Shown here piece by piece: positions 26,056-34,935 of a stretch of DNA of 36,357 bases (position 1 is its first letter; each line of letters starts with the position of its first letter). A program made the position numbers and the translations under genes. Under the pieces are notes generated by a model. It was not told the DNA's origin, did not search any database, and was given only the letters and a program-made list of their open reading frames with translations. This stretch comes from Flavobacteriales bacterium (GTDB lineage Bacteria > Bacteroidota > Bacteroidia > Flavobacteriales_D > JAHECK01): positions 1 through 36,357 of the forward strand of contig JAHECK010000018.1 of the NCBI GenBank assembly GCA_024641785.1. Reading direction: 5' to 3'.

Positions 26056-26655
26056 TTGGATAATAAGGAAGTATTAGATCGAATAGAGGCATTTGCTGCT
26101 TCGATGTTGATGTCGGATTCAGTTTGTAAGCTTTGCTACCATAATATAGATCATACTCTGAGAGTAGTTGAGAATGTGGAATATATTGCTTTGAAAGAGG
26201 GGGTAAGCGATGAAGAGATGTTTGTCCTAAAAATGACTGCCTGGCTACATGACCTTGGCTATTCAAAAAGGTACAAAGGACATGAAGATGAAAGTATTCT
26301 AATCGCTGAAGAATTATTAAAAAAGGAGAATGTTCATTCATCATTGATCGATAAAGTCATTCAAGGGATAAATGCGACAAGAGTACCTCAGCAACCAAAA
26401 AGTAAATTGGATAAGATTATCTCAGATGCAGATCTGTTCGACCTTGGGACTGAAGAATATTTCGAATTAAGCGAAAAGCTTTTTACCGAATGGAATAACT
26501 GTATTGTGCCTGACGACAATAGAAATAATTGGCTTATTTCACTCCAATTTTTAAAGGATCATCGCTATTTTACTGAATATGGGAATTCAATTCTTGAAAC
26601 TCGGAAACAGGAGAATATTCGATTATTGGAATTGAGATTGAAGATTACCGGCTAA
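26056..26655 (+). CDS. HD-domain phosphohydrolase
   Basis: A 199-aa protein of the HD superfamily, metal-dependent phosphohydrolases often acting on nucleotides. The metal ligands are visible: His33 (YHNIDHTLRVVENV), the His65-Asp66 pair in TAWLHDLGYS, His76 in YKGHEDES, and a later Asp in IISDADLFDLG. The pattern of a first His ~32 residues before HD, then H-x-D-E-S, fits the small HD hydrolases annotated as predicted metal-dependent phosphohydrolases. The substrate is unknown. The start is a TTG at 26056; no ATG is available upstream after the aconitase stop, and later in-frame ATGs would cut close to His33. Confidence 0.85.
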   Translation: MDNKEVLDRIEAFAASMLMSDSVCKLCYHNIDHTLRVVENVEYIALKEGVSDEEMFVLKMTAWLHDLGYSKRYKGHEDESILIAEELLKKENVHSSLIDKVIQGINATRVPQQPKSKLDKIISDADLFDLGTEEYFELSEKLFTEWNNCIVPDDNRNNWLISLQFLKDHRYFTEYGNSILETRKQENIRLLELRLKITG

Positions 26656-26702
26656 GGAATTTATTCGTCCATTCTACTTTCAATATCCTGTTAAAGATTT
26701 GT

Positions 26703-26710
26703 TATTTTTG
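26703..26710 (+). promoter_or_regulatory. Promoter -7 element touching the aroC start
   Basis: TATTTTTG fully matches TAnnTTTG and ends only four bases before the aroC ATG at 26715. A start site at the usual distance would fall on or next to the ATG, giving a leaderless or nearly leaderless mRNA. The box could also be a chance match in AT-rich DNA. Confidence 0.4.
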
Positions 26711-26714
26711 ATAT

Positions 26715-27803
26715 ATGTCAGCAAACTCTTTCGGAAAGCTATTTTGTGTCACAAGTTTTGGAGAATCTCATGGCCCTTTTATCGGAGGTGTGATTGATGG
26801 TTGTCCACCAAATTTTCTACTTGATCTGGATCAAATTCAAAAAGAACTTCAGCGACGAAAACCGGGGCAATCCGAAATCACCACTCAGCGTAAGGAAGAG
26901 GATAAGGTGGAGTTTATTTCCGGGATCTTTGAAGGTAGAAGTACCGGAATGCCTATCGCATTTCTAATTAAAAATGCCGATCATCGAAGTGAAGACTATT
27001 CTCATTTAAAAGATCAATTCAGACCCTCACATGCCGATTTTACCTGGCAAAGTAAGTATGGGATAAGAGATTACAGAGGGGGAGGTCGAAGCTCTGCAAG
27101 GGAAACGGCGATTAGGGTAGTCGGAGGAGCCATTGCAAAACAAATACTTACAAAATGGAATGTTTCTATTCAAGCTTACACTTATTCCATAGGAGATCTT
27201 AAACTAGAGAATAAAGAGATCACGATCGATGCAAATGATATTGAAAGTAATCTGGTCCGTTGTCCGGACAAGGAACTAAGTAAAAAAATGATCTCCCTTA
27301 TAAATGAAGTGCAAGCTAAGGGAGACACCATAGGAGGAGTTGTAGGTTGTAAGATCATAAATACACCCATTGGGCTAGGAGATCCGGTATACGAACGCTT
27401 GGAAGCTAATCTTGCTAAAGCGATGTTAAGTATAAATGCATCAAAAGGTTTTGAAATAGGATCCGGGTTTGAGGGTTCCAAAATGCTTGGAAGTGAGCAT
27501 AATGATCATTTTGATCTTCAGGACAAAAAGATCATCATGAAAAGCAATTTTTCCGGTGGTGTTCAAGGGGGCATTTCCAATGGAATGCCGATAGAATTTA
27601 AAGTGGCTTTTAAACCTGTTGCTACAATAATGAAAGATCAAAAAAGCATCGATAAAGAAGGGAAAGAAACTGTTATTAAAGGGAAAGGAAGACATGACCC
27701 TTGTGTTGTGCCTCGCGCCGTTCCTATTGTTGAAGCGATGGCAGCAATGGTAATATTAGATCATCTTATGATCAATAATAGCTTAAATTTGAAATCAGAA
27801 TAA
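26715..27803 (+). CDS. aroC: Chorismate synthase
   Basis: FMN-dependent lyase turning 5-enolpyruvylshikimate-3-phosphate into chorismate, the last shikimate-pathway step. The 362-aa product opens [20 protein letters not shown], whose GESHG (16-20) is the first family signature. [20 protein letters not shown] is the second, and [20 protein letters not shown] the third. Length is normal. The ATG at 26715 matches the conserved N-terminus, so the start is firm. The symporter gene follows after 27 bp. Confidence 0.97.
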   Translation: MSANSFGKLFCVTSFGESHGPFIGGVIDGCPPNFLLDLDQIQKELQRRKPGQSEITTQRKEEDKVEFISGIFEGRSTGMPIAFLIKNADHRSEDYSHLKDQFRPSHADFTWQSKYGIRDYRGGGRSSARETAIRVVGGAIAKQILTKWNVSIQAYTYSIGDLKLENKEITIDANDIESNLVRCPDKELSKKMISLINEVQAKGDTIGGVVGCKIINTPIGLGDPVYERLEANLAKAMLSINASKGFEIGSGFEGSKMLGSEHNDHFDLQDKKIIMKSNFSGGVQGGISNGMPIEFKVAFKPVATIMKDQKSIDKEGKETVIKGKGRHDPCVVPRAVPIVEAMAAMVILDHLMINNSLNLKSE

Positions 27804-27830
27804 TAAATTAAAAGTAAATAGAATTCCAAT

Positions 27831-29276
27831 ATGTCGGCTCCTAGAAAAAAAATAGCACTTCACATTCAGATCATTATTGGAATGGTACTAGGGTTGATCT
27901 ATGCTTTTATTTCCAGTTATTTTGGATGGAATGAGTTTACAATGAATTGGATCGATCCATTTGGTCAGATCTTTCTTAAACTTTTAAAATTCATGGCGCT
28001 GCCTTTAGTGCTTTTTTCTATTATTTCGGGGGTATCAAGTTTAACAGATATTACAAAACTTGGAAGATTGGGTGCAAAGACTCTGGCTCTCTATCTTGTT
28101 ACTACTGTGTTTTCAATCAGTTTGGGGCTTTTTCTGGTTAACATTATTAAGCCCGGAACGTTCATGGAAGATGAACAACGCGTTAAAAATAGAATGCAAT
28201 ACGAGTTATGGGTTGCAGCTACGCCTTCGGTAGAATTACTTGATGATCGGAATTATCTGGATAACCCTGATTATGCTTATTTGAAAGATCAGTTGGATTA
28301 TAATGAAGGGGATATTGATGACGAGGATATTAAAAGTAAAATAAGCGAAGCCAATAAAAGTAAAGAACAATCTCCTTTAAGTTTTGTTGTGGATATGATC
28401 CCAGATAATATCGGTAAGGCAATCTCAAGCAATCAAAATATGTTGCAGGTGATTTTCTTTGCGCTCTTTTTTGGAATTGTGCTATTGTTTATTCCAAAAG
28501 ATAAAGCAAAACCGGTGAAAGCTTTTTTCGATGGAATGAATGAAGTATTTCTTAAAATGGTGGATATGATCATGAAATATGCACCTTATTTTGTTTTTGC
28601 TCTCCTTGCCGGGGTGATCTCTAAAATGGCGGACTCTCCTCGAGAAGTATTCGAAATCTTTAAATCCTTAGGATCTTATTCTCTTGTCGTTACTTTCGGA
28701 TTGCTTATTATGATCTTCGGAATCTATCCCGGATTAGTAAGTAATATTGTTCGGAAAATAAAATACCGAACCTTTTTGAGAAATATTAGTCCGGCACAAT
28801 TGATGGCTTTTAGCACATCGTCCAGCGCAGCAACTCTTCCGGTAACGATCGAATGCCTTGAGGAAAATATGAAAGTTTCGAAAAACGTAGCGGGATTTGT
28901 TTTACCTATCGGTGCAACGGTAAATATGGACGGAACAAGTATGTACCAGGCGATTGCCGTTATTTTTCTGGCACAATTGCATATGGTTGATCTTAGTTTC
29001 GCTCAACAATTAACGATCGTATTGACAGCTACCTTAGCGTCTATTGGTTCAGCTGCAGTGCCCAGTGCAGGTTTGGTGATGCTGATCATTGTGCTTCAGT
29101 CGGTAGGTTTAAATCCAGCCTGGATCGCTATCATATTTCCTGTTGATCGTATTTTAGATATGATCCGCACTACTGTGAATGTTACCGGCGACGCCACTGT
29201 CGCTACCCTTGTTGCATACTCCGAAAAGGAGATCGACCTTAAACATGTTAATGATTATAATTCTGATAAGCAGTGA
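27831..29276 (+). CDS. Dicarboxylate/amino acid:cation symporter (SLC1-type)
   Basis: Inner-membrane transporter of the DAACS family that couples uptake of dicarboxylates or acidic amino acids to Na+ or H+. The 481-aa protein has the serine-rich reentrant-loop motif STSSSAATLPVTIECLEENM and the cation-binding NMDGTSMY (from Asn365). PSAGLVMLIIVLQSVGL and PVDRILDMIRTTVNVTGDA are the second hairpin and last helix. A hydrophilic insertion of about 65 residues (~118-185, rich in Asp and Glu) sits between early membrane helices; such inserts occur in Bacteroidota members. The substrate cannot be read from sequence. Its stop overlaps the next start (GTGA). Confidence 0.93.
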   Translation: MSAPRKKIALHIQIIIGMVLGLIYAFISSYFGWNEFTMNWIDPFGQIFLKLLKFMALPLVLFSIISGVSSLTDITKLGRLGAKTLALYLVTTVFSISLGLFLVNIIKPGTFMEDEQRVKNRMQYELWVAATPSVELLDDRNYLDNPDYAYLKDQLDYNEGDIDDEDIKSKISEANKSKEQSPLSFVVDMIPDNIGKAISSNQNMLQVIFFALFFGIVLLFIPKDKAKPVKAFFDGMNEVFLKMVDMIMKYAPYFVFALLAGVISKMADSPREVFEIFKSLGSYSLVVTFGLLIMIFGIYPGLVSNIVRKIKYRTFLRNISPAQLMAFSTSSSAATLPVTIECLEENMKVSKNVAGFVLPIGATVNMDGTSMYQAIAVIFLAQLHMVDLSFAQQLTIVLTATLASIGSAAVPSAGLVMLIIVLQSVGLNPAWIAIIFPVDRILDMIRTTVNVTGDATVATLVAYSEKEIDLKHVNDYNSDKQ

Positions 29277-32095
29277 AAAAATTCCTAAAAATACTCGGTG
29301 GATTACTGGCATTGATCCTTCTTGCCCTTATTTTAATACCTTATTTTTTTAAGGACCAGTTAGTAGAAAAGATCAAAGAGAAAGCCAATGAGCAGCTTAA
29401 TGCTGTGATGACTTTTGAAGAGGTAGATCTTACTTTCTTCGCACACTTTCCTAAACTTACCTTGAAATTAACTGAGTTTAAAATTTCAGGTATTAACCAG
29501 TTTGACGGTGTTGATCTTGTCGATATTCACTCGCTTGAAGTGACTATAGGCCTGGCAAAATTATTTAAAGGTGAAACACCTGAGATCATTGATATTTATC
29601 TAATAGAACCTCGAATCATCACAATGGTAAATGAGGACGGAAGTGTGAACTGGGATATTGTTAAGCCCTCAGAGGAGCTTCCTAATGCAGTGGATGAAAG
29701 TGAAGGCTCCGAAGACTTTAAAATGGAATTACAACACTATGAAATAGTGGATGGGTGGTTTTCTTATATCGACAAAAGTTCGCAGATCCTTTTTGCTTTA
29801 GAGAATTTTCAGCATCAAGGAACAGGCGATTTTGGAGCAAGTAATTTTAATCTTTCTACAAGTTCTCTTGTCGATAATATGATCGTTGAATATGAAGGTG
29901 AGAAATATATTGATCATTGGAAACTGGACGCTAAGATCGATATAAGTGTTGATCTGGATGCTTTTGTTTTTGTTTTTAGCGACAATGAAATTTTGATAAA
30001 TGATCTCTTGCTAAATATGGAAGGGTCGATAGCGATGCCGAATGATCCAATGGACTTCGACCTCCTGCTAAATGCCCCATCTTTCGATCTGAAACAATTG
30101 ATCTCCTTGTTTCCGCCTGAATATACCAAGGATCTTGATGGTTTCGCTTATAAAGGGACGTCAAAATTAAATTCATGGATCAAGGGTACTTATAGTGATA
30201 CCAGCTATCCCTTATTTGCGCTCGATCTGATTGTAAATAATGGTTCTTTGCAGCATAAGGATCTTCCAAAAGCAATAAAAGATGTTGAGATCAATGCCCA
30301 TATAGAACTTCCTGATGCAGTTGACCTGGATAAATTATGGATCGATATCAGTAAATTTAATCTAGATCTTGGAGGAAACCCGATCGCAGCCGGTTTCTCA
30401 CTTTATAAGCCGATGACGAGTATGGATTTTAATTCCAGGTTAAGCGCGTCGGTTGATCTAAGTAATTTAAAAGATGTACTTCCTAGTGAAAATGCAGAGA
30501 CCTATACAGGAGTTATTAATGCGAATATACAAGCAAGTGGAAGTCTGGAACAAATTGGAAAAGAGAATTATGATAATCTAAATTCAAGTGGAAAATTAAG
30601 CGCTCAATCACTTCATTATAGTTCTGAAAGCTTTACAAAACCGATTTTAATCGATAAAGCCTTATTTGAATTCAATATGAATGAGGTGAAAATGGAAGCA
30701 TTTATAGCTAAAATTGGAGAGAGCGATTTTAATGCAAGCGGACAATTGCGTGATTTTATACCCTACGTTTTACTGGATAAAGAGATCTATGGTGAATTAA
30801 ATCTTCGATCAAACTTTATGAATACTGATGAACTTATGAATCTAATGTTAGTAGACAGTACTGTGTCGGTCGTTGATACGACTACTCAAATAGCTTCTGA
30901 AAACATAAGTCAAAATAGTGATTCTATCGTTCCATTACTTCCGAAAAATATCCACTTTAAATTCAAAGCAGATATAAATAAACTTAAGTATGATGCCTAC
31001 GAATTGGATGAATTTAAGGGTGATTTGGAATTAGAGAACGGAATATTGTTTTTACGTTCAAGTTCAGCGAAAATTTTAGGAAGTGATATTACGATGAGTG
31101 GTAAGTTTGATGAAAGCATACCTGCCAGCCCATTAGCCGATTTTGATTTCTCTATTGCAGGAATGAGTATAAAAACGATAGGTGAAATGAGTCCTTTAGT
31201 ACTTAAATATGCTCCTATATGTAAATATACAAGCGGCACTTTCTCAGGTAAAATCAGATTAAGGACTACTTTGGATACCCAGTGGAATCCAATCTACAGT
31301 ACAGTTTATAGCAAAGGAAATATTAAAACAAAAGGTGTTAAAATTGAAGGATTTAAACCTTTGGAAGATCTGGCAGCGATAACTAAAACTCAAGATATTC
31401 TGCATCAGGAATTTGAAAACATGGATATCGAATTCGAGATTATTGATGGTAAAGGCTATATAAAACCATTTGAGTTCAAGATAGACCAATTAAAAGGGTC
31501 ATCTTATGGAACAATCGACCTGGAACAAAATATTGATTTTGATGTGAATATGGCTGTTCCAACCGCAATGTTAGGTTCAGCAGCTAATTTATTGATGGGA
31601 CAATTAGCGGGTAAATTAAGTGGCTTGGGTCTGGAAACTCAGATTCCTGAGAAGATCCAAATGGATATTAAAATTACGGGAACAGTTGAAAAACCTATTA
31701 TTAAACCGAATTTTTCAGGTTCAGCCTCAACTGCTGTGAAAGAAGTTATTAAACAGCAAATTCAGGAAGAGATTGAAAAAGCAAAAGAAGAAGTGATAGA
31801 CAGAGCTTCTGAAGAGGCTGAGAAAATCATGGCAGATGCTCGAAAAGAAGCGGATCGTATCTTAAAGGAAGCTCAGAAAAACATTGATCAGCTTAAAAGA
31901 GAAGGTTATGCTCAAGCCGATAAATTAGTGACCGATGCTAAAAATCCTCTCGAAAAGATAGCGGCAAAAGCAGCTGCTGTTGAAATGAAGAAACAAGTGG
32001 ATAAACAGGCAGATAATTTAATGAATGAAGCAAAGAAAAAGTCAGATAAAGTATTGCAGGATGCTCAAAATCAAGCGGACAGACTTAAAAATTAG
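29273..32095 (+). CDS. AsmA-like envelope protein with C-terminal helical tail
   Basis: A 940-aa protein with one N-terminal membrane helix (~5-26, LKILGGLLALILLALILIPY) and a long periplasmic part. Its opening block, with LKLTEFKISGINQFDGVDLV, the repeated beta-rich middle and the C-terminal segment FDVNMAVPTAMLG match AsmA-like proteins. Members of this group are thought to bridge the periplasm and move lipids or support outer-membrane assembly. From ~823 to the end the protein changes character to a charged Ala/Lys/Glu/Asp helix (AEKIMADARKEADRILKEAQ and similar heptad-like stretches), probably coiled coil. The start is GTG at 29273, overlapping the symporter stop by three bases. The tail codons overlap the next gene by 35 bp. 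Confidence 0.88.
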   Translation: MKKFLKILGGLLALILLALILIPYFFKDQLVEKIKEKANEQLNAVMTFEEVDLTFFAHFPKLTLKLTEFKISGINQFDGVDLVDIHSLEVTIGLAKLFKGETPEIIDIYLIEPRIITMVNEDGSVNWDIVKPSEELPNAVDESEGSEDFKMELQHYEIVDGWFSYIDKSSQILFALENFQHQGTGDFGASNFNLSTSSLVDNMIVEYEGEKYIDHWKLDAKIDISVDLDAFVFVFSDNEILINDLLLNMEGSIAMPNDPMDFDLLLNAPSFDLKQLISLFPPEYTKDLDGFAYKGTSKLNSWIKGTYSDTSYPLFALDLIVNNGSLQHKDLPKAIKDVEINAHIELPDAVDLDKLWIDISKFNLDLGGNPIAAGFSLYKPMTSMDFNSRLSASVDLSNLKDVLPSENAETYTGVINANIQASGSLEQIGKENYDNLNSSGKLSAQSLHYSSESFTKPILIDKALFEFNMNEVKMEAFIAKIGESDFNASGQLRDFIPYVLLDKEIYGELNLRSNFMNTDELMNLMLVDSTVSVVDTTTQIASENISQNSDSIVPLLPKNIHFKFKADINKLKYDAYELDEFKGDLELENGILFLRSSSAKILGSDITMSGKFDESIPASPLADFDFSIAGMSIKTIGEMSPLVLKYAPICKYTSGTFSGKIRLRTTLDTQWNPIYSTVYSKGNIKTKGVKIEGFKPLEDLAAITKTQDILHQEFENMDIEFEIIDGKGYIKPFEFKIDQLKGSSYGTIDLEQNIDFDVNMAVPTAMLGSAANLLMGQLAGKLSGLGLETQIPEKIQMDIKITGTVEKPIIKPNFSGSASTAVKEVIKQQIQEEIEKAKEEVIDRASEEAEKIMADARKEADRILKEAQKNIDQLKREGYAQADKLVTDAKNPLEKIAAKAAAVEMKKQVDKQADNLMNEAKKKSDKVLQDAQNQADRLKN

Positions 32096-34091
32096 TATTC
32101 TTTTTCTTTCGTTTGTTTTTTTTACTTCTGTTCCATTTTTTGGACAGGAAGAGTGTGAACAGGATTTGAATTCAAAAACGATTAAACTTCTTGAAAAAGG
32201 AAAATCGAAGAATAATTCACGACAGGAGCGAATAGATTATTTAGAAGAGGCTATTGAAATAGATGAGAACTGTTTAGAATGCAATTATTTAATTGGGATC
32301 GATTATTTTAAAAAAGCCAAGTCAGGTATTGGATCTTATAATTCCTCCGAAGAAAGTTTTAAAAGAGTAATCGAAATTTGCCCTTATTACCATTCTGATC
32401 CCTATTATTATTTAGGTATTATCTATTATGGAAGGAATAATGAAGAACTGGCATTAAAATACTTTAAGGAATATCTTTCTTTTCCAACGGATGATCCTGA
32501 AAAGTTTTCAAAAGATCAGGAAAAAAACTACGAAGATGTTAAAGAAGTGGTGAAAGATCTCGAGTTTAATGTTTCTTTTTATGGGAATCCGGTCGCTTTT
32601 AATCCCGTAAAAGTGAATAAAATATCTACCCCTGCCGACGAATATTTGCCTACCTTATCTCCTGATAATGAAATTATTTTCATCACTCGAAAGAGTATGA
32701 AAAAAGCGAAAGGAGATCTTTTTGCACGGGAAATTGAAGAATTGACCTGGGCCCGAAGGATGGATAGCCAGTCTGATTTTGATGAAGGTTTTGCACTGGA
32801 AGCTCCTTTTAATTTAGGGGATAATTATGGAGGAGTTTCTCTATCGATCAATAATAAAGAAATGTTTGTTACGGTGTGCAAACCGAGAACGGACGGCTAT
32901 AATAACTGTGATATTTTTGTTAGTCATTTCGAAAAGACCTTTGATGATAAAAGTTTGAATTGGGACTGGGGTTGGAGTGAACTTGAAAATCTGGGGCCCA
33001 ATATCAATACGCCCGATGGATGGGAAGCACAACCATCCGTTTCAGGTGATGGAATGACACTCTATTTTGCAACGGCACGAGAAAGTAGTAAGGAGCATAG
33101 TATCGATCTGTTTTATAGTGAACGTAATCCGGATCATAGTTGGTCGGAAGCAAAACCGATCAAAGGAAGTATAAATACCAAAGCTAATGAAAAATCTCCT
33201 TTTATTCACTCTGATTCAAAGACTCTTTATTTTTCGAGCGACGGAAGAAAAGGTGCAGGAGCGTATGATATTTATTATACTCGATTTCAAAAAGACAGTA
33301 CTTGGTCAGAGCCGGCCAATATAGGTTATCCAATAAATTCAGATAAAGACGAGCATGGTCTGATTGTAAGTACCGATGGGATAAGCGCCTATTATGCAAG
33401 CAACCAGATCCAAGGTCATGGAGGCTATGATATTTATCAATTCGAATTGCCAAAGGAAGCAAAACCGGAAGCGATCGTTTTATTAAAAGGAGAAGTAGAT
33501 AGAACAGAAAGCGACAATGTAGAGGATATAAAAGTGACGGTTAAGAATGTGCAAACTCAAAAGGTAAAAGAGGTGGCGCTGGATAAAGATGATGGAAAGT
33601 TTACTATCGTTATGAATGTGGAAGAAAATGATTTCATAGTTGAAATAGAAAAAGAAGGGGCACCATTTGATGCACATGTATTTACAAATGAAGATTCTTA
33701 TGAAGTGATTCCGGTAATTGAATATAAACCGGTAGAACTTACAATAAATGAGGAATATGTTATCAATGACATTCATTATAATAGTAATTCTGCCGATTTT
33801 GATAAGGCATCCGGCATAATGTTAACAGCATTTGCTGAATACCTTAAAAAAAATCCAAGTATAAAAGTCATCATACAAGGGCATACCGATAATATTGGAG
33901 ATGAGTTAGCAAACTATGCACTTTCGGCTGATCGGGCATTTACGGTAAAACAGTTTTTAGAAAGTAAAGGAATTGCTGAAAGGCGAATCGATTTTAAAGG
34001 CCTTGGTGAAACTGTACCTGTTGCTACTAATGATACTGAGCAGGGGAGAGCCTTGAATCGAAGAACCACTTTTAAGGTAGTGGCGAAGTAG
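32061..34091 (+). CDS. OmpA-family lipid/peptidoglycan-linking protein with TPR and PD40 repeats
   Basis: A 676-aa outer-membrane-associated protein. I choose ATG 32061 because MLKIKRTDLKISILFLSFVF leads into a signal peptide ending FFGQ; an earlier in-frame ATG at 32025 would place 24 polar residues before the hydrophobic core. Order of parts: TPR-like helices (~25-140, with ECNYLIGIDYFKKAKSG and DPYYYLGIIYYGRNNEELAL), PD40/WD40-like propeller blades (~165-460, with PSVSGDGMTLYFATARESSK and SPFIHSDSKTLYFSSDGRKG), a beta-sandwich linker, and a C-terminal OmpA domain with IIQGHTDNIGDELANYALSA, RAFTVKQFLESKGI and NRRTTF that binds peptidoglycan. This architecture is frequent in Bacteroidota; PorE of type IX secretion is one relative. 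It overlaps the AsmA gene by 35 bp. Confidence 0.92.
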   Translation: MLKIKRTDLKISILFLSFVFFTSVPFFGQEECEQDLNSKTIKLLEKGKSKNNSRQERIDYLEEAIEIDENCLECNYLIGIDYFKKAKSGIGSYNSSEESFKRVIEICPYYHSDPYYYLGIIYYGRNNEELALKYFKEYLSFPTDDPEKFSKDQEKNYEDVKEVVKDLEFNVSFYGNPVAFNPVKVNKISTPADEYLPTLSPDNEIIFITRKSMKKAKGDLFAREIEELTWARRMDSQSDFDEGFALEAPFNLGDNYGGVSLSINNKEMFVTVCKPRTDGYNNCDIFVSHFEKTFDDKSLNWDWGWSELENLGPNINTPDGWEAQPSVSGDGMTLYFATARESSKEHSIDLFYSERNPDHSWSEAKPIKGSINTKANEKSPFIHSDSKTLYFSSDGRKGAGAYDIYYTRFQKDSTWSEPANIGYPINSDKDEHGLIVSTDGISAYYASNQIQGHGGYDIYQFELPKEAKPEAIVLLKGEVDRTESDNVEDIKVTVKNVQTQKVKEVALDKDDGKFTIVMNVEENDFIVEIEKEGAPFDAHVFTNEDSYEVIPVIEYKPVELTINEEYVINDIHYNSNSADFDKASGIMLTAFAEYLKKNPSIKVIIQGHTDNIGDELANYALSADRAFTVKQFLESKGIAERRIDFKGLGETVPVATNDTEQGRALNRRTTFKVVAK

Positions 34092-34107
34092 AAAGAAAAA
34101 AGTTGGA

Positions 34108-34228
34108 AGCACGGTGCTCGAAGACACGAAGTAAAAAAAATGTGTTATCGAAAAGAATACTATTTTATACTAATTACCACAGAGTCACGAAGTCACAACG
34201 CCTTTTGCGCCTAAGTCGGCTCCGTGCT
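34108..34228. repeat. Intergenic element with CACGAAGT-type repeats and inverted ends
   Basis: The 238-bp gap between the OmpA-family gene and the DUF4920 gene contains AGCACGG (34108-34114) and its inverse CCGTGCT (34222-34228). CACGAAGT occurs at 34125-34132 and 34186-34193. Around the second copy there is an imperfect 8-bp tandem array, CACAGAGT-CACGAAGT-CACAACGC (34178-34201). CACGAAGT recurs in another gap at 23606-23613. The pattern recalls the CACAGAG/CACGAAG intergenic repeats seen in many bacterial genomes. Mobility is not shown. Confidence 0.4.
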
Positions 34229-34329
34229 CAAATGTAAAGTTTCATGAAAAAACAATATGGATACTAATTTTACCATTCAGAAATATGATGGTATATTTAA
34301 AAACAAATAAAAAATCGATAAATCAAAAA

Positions 34330-34833
34330 ATGAAAAAGCTAATTTACATCGGTATTCTATGTGTAGGCTTATGGTCGTGCCAAGAGAATTCAAATACAAA
34401 TGAAGAAGTTCAAGAACCTGAAGTGGTAGCGATAAACTACAGCACCTTTGGTGAAGAGATCACAGCTGAAGGAATTGTATCTTATGAAGAGTTTAAAAGT
34501 AAACTTGAATCGAGTGATACGGTAAAAGTTAAATTGGCCGGAAATATTGATAAGACCTGTACTGTAAAAGGCTGTTGGATGAAGGTGAATGTTACCGAGA
34601 ACGAAGAGCCAATGCATATTACTTTTAAGGATTATGGTTTTTTTGTTCCTAAAGAAGGGATGGAAAATAAGGCTGCTATTTTTGAAGGAATAGCTTATAT
34701 GGATACTATTTCTGTTGATATGCTTCGCCATTATGCAGAAGATGAAGGTTTGAGTTTGGAGGAAATAGAAGCGATCAAAGAACCCGAAATTACAGTAACA
34801 TTTGAGGCTTCCGGAGTTTTAATTGCCAAGTAA
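34330..34833 (+). CDS. DUF4920 lipoprotein
   Basis: A 167-aa lipoprotein; I start it at ATG 34330 because MKKLIYIGILCVGLWSCQEN is a lipoprotein signal with Cys17. An in-frame ATG at 34285 would add a polar leader before it. The mature part begins with YSTFGEEITAEGIVSYEEF and contains DKTCTVKGCWMKVNV, where the two Cys and Met in C-x4-C-W-M could bind metal. FKDYGFFVPKEG and AIFEGIAYMD follow. This order matches the uncharacterised Bacteroidota family DUF4920. No function is known. It has a clear terminator downstream and so is probably monocistronic. Confidence 0.85.
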   Translation: MKKLIYIGILCVGLWSCQENSNTNEEVQEPEVVAINYSTFGEEITAEGIVSYEEFKSKLESSDTVKVKLAGNIDKTCTVKGCWMKVNVTENEEPMHITFKDYGFFVPKEGMENKAAIFEGIAYMDTISVDMLRHYAEDEGLSLEEIEAIKEPEITVTFEASGVLIAK

Positions 34834-34855
34834 AAAGTATTCGAAAATCTATTGA

Positions 34856-34881
34856 GGGTTCTGTTTATGCAGGACCCTTTT
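34856..34881 (+). terminator. Intrinsic terminator after the DUF4920 gene
   Basis: GGGTTCTG (34856-34863) pairs with CAGGACCC (34870-34877) around a six-base loop, eight pairs with one T-G wobble, followed by TTTTCTTT. It lies 22 bp after the stop codon. Confidence 0.85.
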
Positions 34882-34935
34882 CTTTATATTTATCCTGGAT
34901 TTACTTTTTAAATCTCAGAATATAGAATCCATCAT

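Noticed and set aside
34390-34731. 113-aa minus-strand open frame opposite the DUF4920 gene
   Set aside because: Antisense shadow; the plus-strand product has a lipoprotein signal, family motifs and a terminator.
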